This document shows positions 21,936-34,000 of a stretch of 64,000 nt of DNA, piece by piece. The stretch lies in contig CAOLHI010002131.1 of the NCBI GenBank assembly GCA_948474755.1, positions 62,001 to 126,000 on the forward strand, given 5' to 3'. Origin of the DNA: Ctenosaura bakeri (taxonomy: Eukaryota; Chordata; Lepidosauria; Squamata; Iguanidae). The notes below the pieces were generated by a model that ran no database searches, had not been told where the DNA came from, and worked only from the letters and a program-made list of their open reading frames with translations. Position 1 is the stretch's first letter, and each line of letters begins with the position of its first letter. The translations under genes were made by a program, and so were the position numbers.

Positions 21936-23128
21936 GTCCAAACATTGGCAGTGATGAAAACAACAACTGGAAAGCCCAAAGTAACACGAGGCAAATGTGA
22001 GGGGGAGCAGTTGGCACAAACCTAAACTTGGCTACTGCTGCAATTGAAGCTTAAAGAGTTCAGGAGCCAAAGGTCCTGTGAAAATGTGGAGATAGATCTG
22101 AGAGATATGGCATGATATGCGTAGTCTGGAAGAGACCTCCAGGCATAACAAGTAGTGAGAAAAAACTAGAGTTGTCCAAAAGAGATGGGCATGGGGTGGT
22201 TGGCTGTAAAAAGACTTTGTAAAAAGGCAATTCATTGTCAGAGGCATTGTCAGCTGAGGCATACTGAAGTTATAAGATAGGAAAAACTATGAGCAGGAGG
22301 TATATAATGTCGGTCCTCCAAATCAGACCAAAGAGTCATTGCTAAAATTGTTTCTTGCCCGCCAGAAGGCCCTTCTAAGAACTAATCCGCTTGTATAGAC
22401 AGTGAAGGCCACGTGGTCAATGGTCTTGGCATAAGCTGTGGATAAGCCCTCTGTGCAGGATGAGGGAAGAGAGGACTACTAACACTAACCTCAAAGAGAT
22501 GACTCTCAGCTAATAAGCATTCCTAATCAAAACACCTTTTCCTTGGCGTTCTATGTGCTGCTATGTGGACACTATTTTTTTTCCAAATGGGGCTCACAGA
22601 CTGACACAGCGGGGCCTCTACCAACCCAGAAAAACAAGCTGTTTTCACAGTTGGCTGTGGCAGAGTTCTCCTGCCTTGTCCCGCAGCAGCAATTGCTACT
22701 TGAACAGCTCCCCTGAAGAAGGGGAGTTTTCCAGGAAACATACCAGCTCTGTTTCTTTGGCAGAAGAGAGTATGAAACTCCACCTCCTCATCCATGCTGT
22801 CCCTTCTGAGTGGAATTTTGACCTCTCATTCCCAACCCCTGGAGTCCACAGGCCATCTGTGGCTGAGCTCTTTGAAAGGGAATCTCAGGATTTATCCTGT
22901 ACGTCTGCTTGTCAGCGCCTTGGGCTCACGGTAGAATTAAACCGTGTTTTGTGGAGGTGTGCCTTTTGCCAGCAAGAGGGTAATGTGCCTTTTGTTTGCT
23001 TTTCTTCTTGCCTTGCTTGGTTTCAGTGTGCTTGTTAGGCTGTGGTTTTGTGTTTGCAGCAAACATGGCTTTCTTCCACCATTCCTAACTAGAAAGGAAT
23101 GGCAACCAGGAATAGCTTTTTAATCTTA

Positions 23129-23309
23129 GGTCATTTCCGCATGAGTCTTGTTATAGCGCGATGATTCCACTTTCAACCTCCTATGGAATCCTGGGATTTG
23201 CAGTTTCGGGAGGGGCCAGCCGGCCCTTCCCGAAACTGCAAACCCCAGGATTCCAGAGGAGGTTGAAAGTGGAATCATCGCGCTATAACAGACTCGTGCG
23301 GAAATGGCC
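23129..23309. mobile_element. Palindromic MITE copy C
   Basis: 181 bp from GGTCATTTCCGCA to its mirror. It belongs to the GCGCGATGATTCC subtype with copies I and K. Arms are nearly perfect complements. Flanks are TTA and TCA (3-bp target duplication with one mismatch). Confidence 0.9.
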
Positions 23310-23422
23310 TCAGACAGGTAAAGTTGTGAGAACCTCAGCTTGCATTGCAAAGTTGTCAGAACTTCCACTTACATAAATAATACGAAAAGAGCTTACTTTT
23401 ACATCCTCGTGATTGGTGATTA

Positions 23423-23580
23423 TTTATTTATGTATATATTTATCTAACTTCTATCCTGCCTTTCTCTCAAATTGGGATTCGAGACAGCTTACAATATACA
23501 ATGTGCGTTCTTACAAGCAGAATGGCTAAAACAAAATGAGGTGCAAAAGTTTAAAAAGCATTAAATGATCAATCCAGTTA
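23423..23580 (-). mobile_element. L2-like LINE 3' end
   Basis: On the minus strand it runs to GGCAGGATAGAAGTTAGATA and an A/T tail, after AAGCTGTCTCGAATCCCAAT. This is the typical L2-type terminus of reptile genomes. Confidence 0.55.
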
Positions 23581-23584
23581 AAAC

Positions 23585-23776
23585 GTTGCTGTGCTTGTTC
23601 AAGTCACTTCCAACTTATGGCAACACTCAAGTGAACTTATCATGGAGTTTTCTGCAGCTGAGAGTATGTGACACGCCCAAAGTCACCCAATGGGTTTCCA
23701 TGGCTGAGCAGAGAATTGAACCCTGGTCTCTAGAGTCATAATTCGGTGCTTAAACCATGACACCACACTGACTCGA
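23585..23776 (-). mobile_element. tRNA-derived SINE
   Basis: Contains CACCCAATGGGTTTCCATGG and GAGAATTGAACCCTGGTCTC, the family's conserved core, in reverse orientation. It is followed by the head at 23755-23776. Confidence 0.8.
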
Positions 23777-24294
23777 AGGCATTACTTTGGTATTCATTTT
23801 GTAAAAAATTAGAAACAGATAAAGCGCTTACTACACATTATATACAGCACACCCATTATACATATTTCTACCTCAACCACTTGAAGGCTGTGAAAAGCTT
23901 GACATTGTACCTCCAGTTTTCCCAAAAGGCTTAGAATGCAGAGGGTACCTTTGTGACAGCAGCATAACCTCAATGGTAGATGGGCCAGAGGTGTACTGAT
24001 TGAGGGATGATGGTAGTTGTAATCCAGCACATCTAGACTGCATCAGTTTGGGGAAGAGTATACTAGTAACATCTCTGTTTTATCTGTGAAATGTTGGACG
24101 GTTATGATGCTGGAAGGTGTAAGGCAAATGGCTTCAGAGAGAATTAGAAACTGGAGATTTATAATTTATGTGTTTTATTTCTTTGTGGGTATATATAAAC
24201 CACTTTAGTCCAAAGATTTTAAAGCAGTTTGCAACAACAACAGAAGTTACTATATACATAATACACAAATTAACACATCACATTGTTTACAACT

Positions 24295-24411
24295 AGAACC
24301 AGCATAGTGTAGTACTTTGAACATTGGATTGTGACCCTAGAGACCAAGATTGATAGGCTCGCCTTAAGGTTGCCATGAGTTGGAAATGACATGAAGGCAG
24401 ACAACAACATG
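24295..24411 (+). mobile_element. tRNA-derived SINE, internally deleted
   Basis: The head GAACCAGCATAGTGTAGTAC joins directly to the tail portion (AAGGTTGCCATGAGTTGGAA, then GCAGACAACAACATG). The central body is missing. Confidence 0.65.
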
Positions 24412-24767
24412 AATTGCAACTACAAATGGCTGCAGCCTGCTGAATATTATAAGAGAAAGTATTTCACACACTGCTCCAAAGTTTTCAAATGGGGTTTTAA
24501 CATGCATCTAAAATGCAGAATAGTTGAAGCATTTTATGGCAGTCCTGCATCGAGCACATTGCTGTCGTCCACCCTTGGTTGAAGTGGTGCAGCTTTAAGA
24601 AAGATATTGCTTAAAATGAGCAAGCAGCCTGTGCCAGAGCTTAGAAAGTCACTTTTCAAACATTAAATTGTTTCTCTTAGTTATTACAGTGCTTGGGAAA
24701 TAACACATTGCTATTCCTTGTCGTGCTGATAAAAAAAAACTTGTTGCAGTACTTACTACTTTTCCAT

Positions 24768-24966
24768 TGTTGTTGTGGTTGTGCACCTTCAAGTTGTTCC
24801 TGACTTATGGTGATCCTAAGGTGAACCTATCATGGGGTTTTCTGGGGCTGAGAGTATGTGACACACCCAAGGTCACCCAGTGGGTTTCCATGTCCAAGTG
24901 AGGAACCAGAGTTTGGCCTCCAGGGTCCATAATCCAATGTTCAAATGGCTGCACCGTGTTGGCTTT
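24768..24966 (-). mobile_element. tRNA-derived SINE
   Basis: Reverse copy with TTGTTGTTGTGGTTGTGCACC tail region, GGTCACCCAGTGGGTTTCCA core and head near TGCACCGTGTTGGCTTTC. Confidence 0.8.
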
Positions 24967-26293
24967 CTTTCCATTATTTAGGAGGAAGACAATCGGTTGT
25001 GCTCCCCCAGGTTGATAAGAGAATGGCACATAAAACTTAACACATCCTTCCCAATGTGCCTATAGAAACACCCTCTAGAAGTAAATTTTAAAAATAACCA
25101 GAAATAATTATTATACCAAGATAGTAAATTCTCTTTTACTTGTTCTGCTTCTTTGGCAGTGTAGCTCTGCTACATCCTCATCGCCTCTTCCCCCTAAAAA
25201 AGCAACTGCTTGTGGGTAACACTATTCCTTGTAACACAGTACATGCAAGCTGCGCCCAATGGTTAGACTAAGCCATGGAAGGAAGCCCAAAATTTCTCAC
25301 ATTCTGTCATTATGACTGCTCAATGTTTCTGCCATCCCTAGCGTTTCTTCTTTCAGCCACTGTCTTTCCTCTGAAAGATCTTGCTGTGGTAACAAAATAG
25401 CTATTCAGGGCTCTGTGGAGAGGAAAGCCAAGTTCTCTGGCCAGTGGGTGCAGAGTTTTGAGAATCCTAAAGCAGCCCTTTCATCACAGCATTCCAGCAC
25501 ATAGAGGGATCTATTGTTAGCCATTAGCCGCAGCAGCCACAGCAAGAAGAGGCGCCAGCGCTCATCAGGCTTTAGAGTGTGACACACTGACCTAGAAACT
25601 TGCATGCTTTTTCGGTGCTCCCCATCTGCTCTGTGTTGTGGCTGCAGAGCAATACAACCCTGGTGAGTGATATAAGCACCTTTCTATTCCAGAGGTAGGT
25701 AGGGTTGCCAGGTCAGGAGCATCCCAGACCCTGAGACTTCACGGCTAAGATCTGAGACTTAGGGTCATCCCCTAGTGATGTCACAAGGCAACGGGCCCCT
25801 GTGGTACCATTAAGCATGACACACAGCAGCAAAGCAGAGCATGTCGTGCAAACTATCAAACAGCAGGTCTAACACAAATGAGAAAAAGATTTCTCTGGCT
25901 GGCAAATCAGTTTTCCAAGTCCTGCATTGAACGAAACACACACAGGCACACACACATTTGCGCCATCAATTTTTAACTCTTCTGCAAATTGCTTTGAAGG
26001 ACGTGTGGGAATTGCAAGCTTTGCAAACAGAAAACAGTCCACAGTAGCCTTGTGGGGGGCAATATCTATATTTGATCTATCTATCTGTATAAAGTAGGCT
26101 GAATTTTATTAATTAGTCCCAACTAAAGTAGACCCATTAAACAAACTGTTGAATGGTAAGTCAGCACATATACAAACTCTTTTGATTCAGTGAGTCTGCT
26201 CTAGTTGAGGCAATCAACAGGATTCATGCCAAAATGTGTTATTTGCCTTTGAAGGTAATCCTCTTGCTCTGAGATTCCTTTCCCTGGCTCTAA

Positions 26294-26495
26294 GGCGATT
26301 TCTGTACTAGACTGTTATAGTGCTATTATTCTGCTTTCAGCATCCTATGAAATCCTGGGGTTTGCAGTTTAGGGAGCAGCATTCAGAATTCTTAGCCAGA
26401 GAGCTCTTTGGCCTAAGTAAACTGCAACCTCCAGAATTCCACAGGATGTTGAAAGTGGAATAATAGCACTATAACGATGTAGTGCGGAAATGGCC
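26294..26495. mobile_element. Palindromic MITE copy D (long type)
   Basis: 202 bp, from GGCGATTTCTGTACTAGAC to its mirror GTAGTGCGGAAATGGCC. Perfect TAA target duplication (26291-26293 and 26496-26498). It has the long-type spacer with CAGCCAGAGAGCTCTTTGG. Confidence 0.9.
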
Positions 26496-27860
26496 TAAGA
26501 ACCAGAGGAGAGGTTCCAGGTCCTGGAACACCAGAGCCAGCCTGGCGATCTAGAAGCCCTAAAAGTGGGGAGCTATAGTTTTTCATACATACATGACACC
26601 CATCATTTAGTGCTTTTCCAGAACTTATATTCCTCCCATCCCCATTCTAAAAGGCTGAAGTGTCTTTCCTAAGGCTTCATTCTTGGCAGCCAGAGCTTGA
26701 AGCAAAAATACACTGGTATTTTTGGGCCCACCCTTTTGACTTTGGCCCTGCCTCCCACAGAAATACAGTTCTTGTGTTATGTTTTGAAAACAAGGACTGG
26801 AGGAAGAAGGGGACGAAAAGGAAGTCAGAAAAATACATAGAAAATGTCCTGTTTCAGACTGGCAAGGTCCCAGGCAAGTGCACCTCTAGTTCAAGAGAAC
26901 AAACAATGGAGAAGCCAGGCTAGTCCAGGGTCATACACAGAAGGCAGTCTGAGCAGAGTCAAATGCCAGTCAGAGGGTCATGGAAAAGAATAGTCCAAGG
27001 AGTAAGATAAAGGTCAGAAAATGAGGGCATATGGAATGTCACATAATGCCAACCAGAGATGGTGGAGACATCTATGACTGTGCTAACATATAGCTAGCAC
27101 AGATGGCCTCATTTAGCTCAGTGTTTCCCTTTTAAAGCGGACCAGGGCCTTTCCTGCATTTTGTTGGTGCCATTTCAGTCTCTGATGTTCTGAAAGATGA
27201 AATGGCTCACCCTCTACCTCCCACTCTTTGGGGTTTACATAGGATAGTCTTGGTTCCACTTCTAGGGCAGGGCTGCTAGACTCTACTAGTTTTGATCTTG
27301 GTCTCTTTTTCTTCTTCACATGAGGAAGTCTCCTCCAGGTAGAACATACCAGGATATAGTAATGTTCTGGAAATAAATATTGATATTAATCAACTATATC
27401 TCCCAAAATATCTGATTGAAGTTGGCATCTGTAAGATACATGTGTACTCCCTAAGATTCAGGCACAGATAAAGCAGTAAGAACCTCTCACCATTGAATGA
27501 TGAATGGGGAGAGTATCTAAGCATCTTGAAATGGCTAGTATAAAATTGATACCCTGCAATAGTTCCAGCCAGAAAAGATCTACCACCAGACATGTGGAGC
27601 TCTCAGGCTGGTCCTTGGCATTTCTTCTTAAAAGGATCAGATTGTAAGTGATAGGTCAACTTCTTCCTCCCAAAAACTTTGAGAGAACTGCAGCCAACTG
27701 AAGTAGGAGGTGCAAGACTAAATGGATTAATGAAGTAACAGATCAGGGCTTTGTACATGCAGTCCAATGTATGTCCACTGAGGAGCATGTTGGACAATGT
27801 TAATTTGGATTTACTCCCATGGGTGCAAACCTGTCACTGTTTTTTAGCTAAGCATCTACC

Positions 27861-28054
27861 ATGCGTGTAGCTGTGATTGGAGCTGGTGTGATTGGATTGT
27901 CCACGGCCCTCTGCATCCATGACCAGTACCACTCAATCAATCAGCCACTGGAGATAGAGGTCTATGCCGACAAGTTTACACCTCACACCACCAGTGATGG
28001 GGCAGCAGGTCTCTGGCAGCCGTACGTGGATGACAAGGGAAACATTCAAGAGAG
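27861..28054 (+). CDS. DAO: DAO coding exon 1
   Basis: 64 codons plus AG of Arg65. Holds the start codon (CTACC-ATG-CG) and the FAD-binding [12 protein letters not shown] motif. Acceptor TTTTTTAG ends at 27847, so this exon carries a 13-nt 5' UTR piece. Donor GTAAGT. Confidence 0.97.
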
Positions 28055-31000
28055 GTAAGTGCAACAGTGTTGAATCCTTCACTATATGGCAGCTTGTGTC
28101 CCTGTACACCAGAGGTGAACAACTGCAAGGGGGCCAGGGCCAATTTCCCCATACCCGCATGGGCCAAACCACCTCTCCTCAAGCCTAAATACCTCTGTTT
28201 TCCTGTGCATTCCTCTCAAAATGGTGACATGAAGTGACATCACATCATGTCCTGCCACTATTTTGAGTTACTGGAATGAAAGATGGAGACATTTGAGGGA
28301 TAGAACATGAATATGGGGTGCTTGTGGGTGGGAGGAAGGGGTATTTTCACATATTTGGAGGGCTTTCTGCATTTGGGTGCAAAAGTTGCCCGAAAATTGC
28401 ACAATTTTAAAAAAAATGGGAATTGGGGAGTTTCAAGGGATTGGAAGCTTCAGGGACCACAAAATGGGGTCCAGGGGCCACATGCACTGCACAGGTCCCA
28501 CCTTTCCCACCCTGCTCTACCTTCTCATCTGCCCTTTCAAGTAGCTGTAGTTCACCATCACAATAAACCTTGGCTGATAGATATTTTCTGTAAGGAAAAG
28601 AGGATAATCAGAACATGCTTGGCTTTTCTATGAGGAGTAGATTACTCAGAGGGAACTGGAAATAATGTATACATTAAGAAAAACTATCTAAAAGTAAAAG
28701 CTGCCAAGAAATCACATAGGCTGCTTCAGGGGACGTTGGCAGAATCTCCTTCCTTGAAAGGCCAAGATGCGTACCTAAACCTGTGAGACCTTAAAAGCGG
28801 AAAACAATCTGTTTCTAAAGGAGTTGGCAGTGGTTTGAGTGAGGCATTGCTCCCAAGGTACACATAAATGTCTTTTCCCCCACTGTTACTGCTGTTTAAA
28901 CAGGTACTACAGATTATTATACTGTTAACCTGAAAATCATCTTCAAGAATCTGATGAGCCAGCATGAGGACAACTGAGCAGAATTGTTTTCAGTTGCTTC
29001 AGTAGGCAGGTCTAGAACCAACAGATGAAAACTGCAGGGAAGGGACAGCAGTTTTGAAAATAAAGGCAACCTGCCACATTTTGGTGTGTTTTTGCTGTGA
29101 ACCAGGGACTAATTTCCACCTGTTTTTTGACTGGGAGATCCAGGGGCTCTGGTGGGGTGTCCTAGAGGGCTGGGGCCACATGGGTTTTTAAAGTCCAGTG
29201 ATACCCTAGCCCATTCCCAATTTTTCTAATCAGACGTAAACCTCAGATAGGCTTTTGGGCAAACCATCAGTAATAAATGTTCCAGATTGGCAGGGGACAG
29301 GGGTGGAATTGCCTGAAATTATTATTTCATATTATAGGCTCTGGAACAAGGAGACTTTTGATTATCTACTCCAACATGTCAATTCATCAGAAGCCAAAGA
29401 GATGGGGTTGTTTCTGCTCTCTGGATACAATCTCTTTACAAAGCCAGTTCCAGTAAGTAGCAGATCTTAAAGGTGTTCTGTGGGTTGTCTCAAGAGGGCT
29501 TGATTCTCCTAGGAACAAGAGGTTGGGAATAAAAAAGAAGACAAGGAAGAGAAGGAAACTGAAGCCTGGAGTGGGAATCTTGCAGCCCTCCATAGGTTGT
29601 TGAACTGCAACTCCCAGCATTCTGCACCATTGGCTATGCTAGTCAGGGCTGCTGGAGAGTTAGAGAAAAGCCAGATAGGCATAGAAGTACAAATCAAAAC
29701 GTGTTCCAAGAACATATTCTTCATCAATGGAATCTCTTACAATTTCTTAGATTACTTGTTCCAAAAGTGGCATCCTTTAGAGTCAGTAAGCTAATGGCCA
29801 AGGTGGTAAAGTTGCTGGAGAGGCCCTCCTTTGTGTTCCACCAGTGGGGGCAACACATTATGGAAACACATGGGAAAGGGCTTTCTTTGCTGTGGCCCCC
29901 TGCTCCATTATGGAAAACTCTTTCCTGATAGTCAGTGCTGAAGTCATTCCAGCACCAAGTGAATTTTTTTTTTTTAAATTAAAGCCTTTCGGGCTTAATT
30001 GAGTTTATCCCATTTGCACATGGGCTACAGTCAACTAATCTTAAATTAACTGTTTTTTACTTGTTTGGTTTTTTAGTCACAGATTATTTTATGTGTTTTT
30101 ATTCTTCTAGATTTATCTTTATTGTTTTATACTGTTCTGAACTGATTTTATTGTACATTACCTTGAGATCCTCCGATGCAGGGCAAGATATAAATACAGT
30201 AATTAATACATACCTTAACAATAAAACATTCTATAGTATTAAAACCATTTAAAACATCTGCATTGGGGGTCTGGAGTCCAGTTCTGTGTAAAGGAGTCTG
30301 AAAAATGCTGCCTTCTCTGCAGGACCCCTCATGGAAGGATATTGTCTTGGGATTTCGGCACTTATCTCAGGAGGAGCTCGAGCTCTTCCCTGGCTACAGG
30401 TCTGGTGCAATTCCATTTTCCTTTCCATTTTGGATGATGGCACGGGTGACTTTGTGAACAGTTTTCAAGGCCTCACTCCCCGGAATGCTAGAAATTTGGG
30501 CACTTAAGGAAAAGTTGGGGGGCAGGATTCTATGTGGTGCAAAGTCCTCATTTCCCCCCTGAAAAGTTGTACAGTTTGCACGCCTGGACTAGACAGGCCT
30601 AATGTCTGATCCATCAGAGTTCCCTCTTTGTATTTTGCACCTTTCAGCAACATCTGTTGGGGTGCTCCAGAAATCACCATACTGGTCTAATGGGCCATTT
30701 CCGCACTACACTGTTATAGTGTGATAGTGTGATTATCCCACTTTCAACATCCTATGGAATGCTGGGGTTTGCAGTTTAGGGAGGGGTCAGCCAGCCGGCC
30801 CCTTCCTAAACTGCAAAGCCCAGCATTCCATAGGATTTTGAAAGTGGAATCATGGTGCTATAACAGTGCAGTGCAGAAATGGCCATGGTGGTTGACTACT
30901 GAAGTTTACCTGCATAGAGGAACCATTGTGGCTCAGAAGCCAGAGTAGTAAATTATTGCTTGTGCGTCCTGAGTTCACATGCTATCTGATACAATGAACA

Positions 31001-34000
31001 CAAGCAGACAATTTTTCATTGCACAACCCAGTTACATTTCTTTGTTCATTTCTTTTCCCTGATTTCAGCTATGGCTGGTTTAATACAGCCCTGATTCTAG
31101 AGGGCAAAAGCTACTTACCATGGCTTACAAACAGGTACGCATGAACATTTATTTTTCTTCATCCTGTCTGCCAATTGACCATACCATAAGTTAATTCTCT
31201 TACAGTAAAAGGTTTGGAAACCGCCAAGTTCTGTGAGAGAGCTGGGTGTGTTTAGCCTGGAGAAGAAATGATAAAGAGGTGACGTGACAACCATCTTTAA
31301 ATATCGAGGTGATGCCATGCAGGAGATGGGGCAAGCTTGTTTCTGCTGCTCCAGAGACAAGAATATGCACACTCTGAATCAAATTACAAGAAGAAAGATT
31401 CTGCCTAAACAGCAGGAAGAGCATCCTGATAGTAAGAACTGTTTGACAGGGGAATGGACTGCATCCGAAGGGGGTAAACTCTCTGTTTAGGCAGTGGAAG
31501 GAACTGGCAAAACCACCTCTGAGTGTTCCTTGCCTAAGAAAACCCTGGAAAATTCATGGGGTCACCATAAGTCAACAGGCGACTTGAAGGCACACATATA
31601 CATGATTTAGACAGTATTACTTCCCTCTTATGCATGGGTAGTGCTGCTTTGGCTACATAATGACCTAAAGGCACTTGGAGAATTGAGTTGATGATTAATA
31701 TATCAGATGATCAATGAAGGTGACCTGTCAGCCCCAACAGTTTTAGGTACCCACTCCATCTCCATGTGATTCCTTGTCTTGGCCTTTTCTTGCCTCCTCC
31801 CAAGGGGCTGTGGGGGCAAATGGATCATTTTATAGACTTGCAGAATTCCCTGAAGTTTAGAAGAGAGCTCCTCATTAGAGCAATAGAGAGCATGGGACAG
31901 TGACTCTTAGGGACTACGACTCCCAAGATTTTCTTTGCCCTGCCCCCAAATACCATGAAGTCCTAGGATTCAACTTGTGTGGGCTCACTAAATGCCATGA
32001 CTTGCTCTGCTGCTTTACAAACTCCCATTTCCATTCAAGGTTAAAGCTGCGGGGAGTCAAGTTCTTTCATCGGAAAATCAAGTCCTTCCAGGAGGTTAGT
32101 CTGGAATGTAACTATGGAATGGATGTTGCAAAGGCACATCAGTCAGGACCACACAGAAGCACCCTTTCCCCGTGTTCTTCTCCCCAAAAGAATGTGCAGC
32201 CTCCCCTAGAAGACTCCTGGTGCAGCAACTTACTTTTTGGGCAGGTTGCAATGGGCTCTCACCCACTGTTTTCAAATTTTAAAATACCTGTTTTTCAAAG
32301 CCAGATTTATTTGATGGCATTTTCGGCAGTCCCTGTTGCACCCAGGGGTCCTGGGATGCAGAAACTGGCCTCTAAACTCACGACACTGCTGCACTGCATT
32401 TCTCAGCATTTCCCAGGACTGGTCATGCTGACTAGTGGTTCTTGAAGGACCATGGCTGGCCCACATTAGACAGATGGGAGGGACTTGGGATGCCTTGGCA
32501 CACCACTTCCCGCCAAAGGAATTAGAACAGCTAAGTCAGAGCAAGAGGAAGGAGAAAGAAGGAGACTCCCCGATCTGTCTTTTGTTAGTTGACAGCGCCA
32601 GGCGTGGATGTTATAATCAACTGCACCGGGATTTATGCTGGGGAACTACAAGCTGACCCTGAGTTGCTCCCAGGCCGAGGACAAATCATCAAGGTGAGTC
32701 CAGTTCCAGGGGGTAGTTGGGTCTGGTTGTGAGGTAGGATGCAGCTTGGGATTTTGGGCCTGGAGGCTCAGCCAGTTTGCTGATGTCTCTCAGGCCTGCG
32801 GAGCCAGATCAGAGCCAGGGGATAAAGGTGGATGGGTTCTAAGCCTGGAGAAGTTCCACTTTTGGCCCACAGCTCCCAGAATCTCCCAGCCAGAATGGCC
32901 ATTCCAAGGTCTCCTCAGCACACCTGGTTCCCTGGTGGAATAAATTTTGTAGACTATCCCTTCTGGTCATCTGGACTGGTGATGCAGGAAAGTGGCTGAG
33001 ACCCCCGTCTGCATGTGTGAGGGGGAAATGGTGCCACAGCCCTTGTACCTGAGTTTCTGGTTCAACATTCCTCCCCAAAGCTTCTTACTGGCTGAGGAGG
33101 CTTCTCAGGTGATGGCATGGTGGGAGGAGAGGAGCACCATGTGCCAAGGACCCCAGGAAGTGTTCATGTCAGAAAATGGCTCTGAGTCTGCAGGAAGTCA
33201 TCAAAGTGGATGCAGAATACAACTGTTGGTTGCAGACTGGGGGACAAACATCCACTGGCTCACATGGAAGCCTTAACCTCTGAGGCAGTTATTATAGGAA
33301 ATAACAGAAAAGCCGGATTATTACTAGAGCTACCACTCCTACTACTATACGATCCCCCACCTATTAGTGTTCATTTTAATTGAGGGTTCAATAACATCTG
33401 GGCCCTCCAGATGTTATTGAGCTGCAACTCCCAACAGCCTCAGGCGGCATGGCTAATGGTGAGGAATCCATGCGGTGGCAATCCAGCAACATCTGATTTC
33501 AGTTCCCTCCTGCCCTGGCATGCATTTAGAGGTTAAATTCTGTCTCTTATCCATGAATTGGACAAACCCTTTCTGTCATCCTGCATGTGTAAATCATATA
33601 TAAATCACAGATCTATGCTAGCATGTCCTTGTCACACACACCCCAGTGTGTCTTTGCTAGATGACTGTTGTGAAGATCATCACCAATGTTAGCACCTTTG
33701 GCATTTCTTTTCCCTTGCATCCAGGGATATAGCTACTGGGGGAGAGCAAAGGAAGCACTTCCTCTAATGAAATTTTCCTTCAGTCCTCAAACTGACAGCA
33801 CTGATACAGTGAACTGAAGTTCTAAGTTACTACAATGCTTGGAGACAGAAGGGAAATGAATGGAGAGCAGTGCCCCCATTTTGGCCACACTCCACCCCGT
33901 AGCAACACCTGTGCCTACCTCCTGTCCCACATGTCAGTTTGCTGCTTTTCATAAGCAAAGCAAAGATACCCACCCAGAGAAATTTGCAATCAAAAGGTGA

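Larger units (their letters stand above)
15852..27860. other. SSH1-DAO divergent intergenic region
   Basis: 12 kb between the SSH1 ATG and the DAO ATG. It must hold the SSH1 5' UTR and promoter and, near the right end, the DAO promoter and probable non-coding first exon, which I could not place. The only long coding-like stretch is an L1 fragment. A 161-codon frame at 22553-23038 has no recognised similarity. The rest is repeats and sequence without visible features. Confidence 0.75.

Noticed and set aside
22553..23038. 161-codon plus-strand frame
   Set aside because: No recognised similarity, no conserved motif, no matching splice context. A minus-strand frame overlaps it. A chance frame or old repeat is more likely, though I cannot exclude a short lineage-specific transcript.
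31900..32445. 181-codon frame overlapping DAO coding exon 5
   Set aside because: It contains exon 5 in frame ([12 protein letters not shown]) by chance run-on into intron sequence. The exon boundaries are set by AG and GT and by homology.
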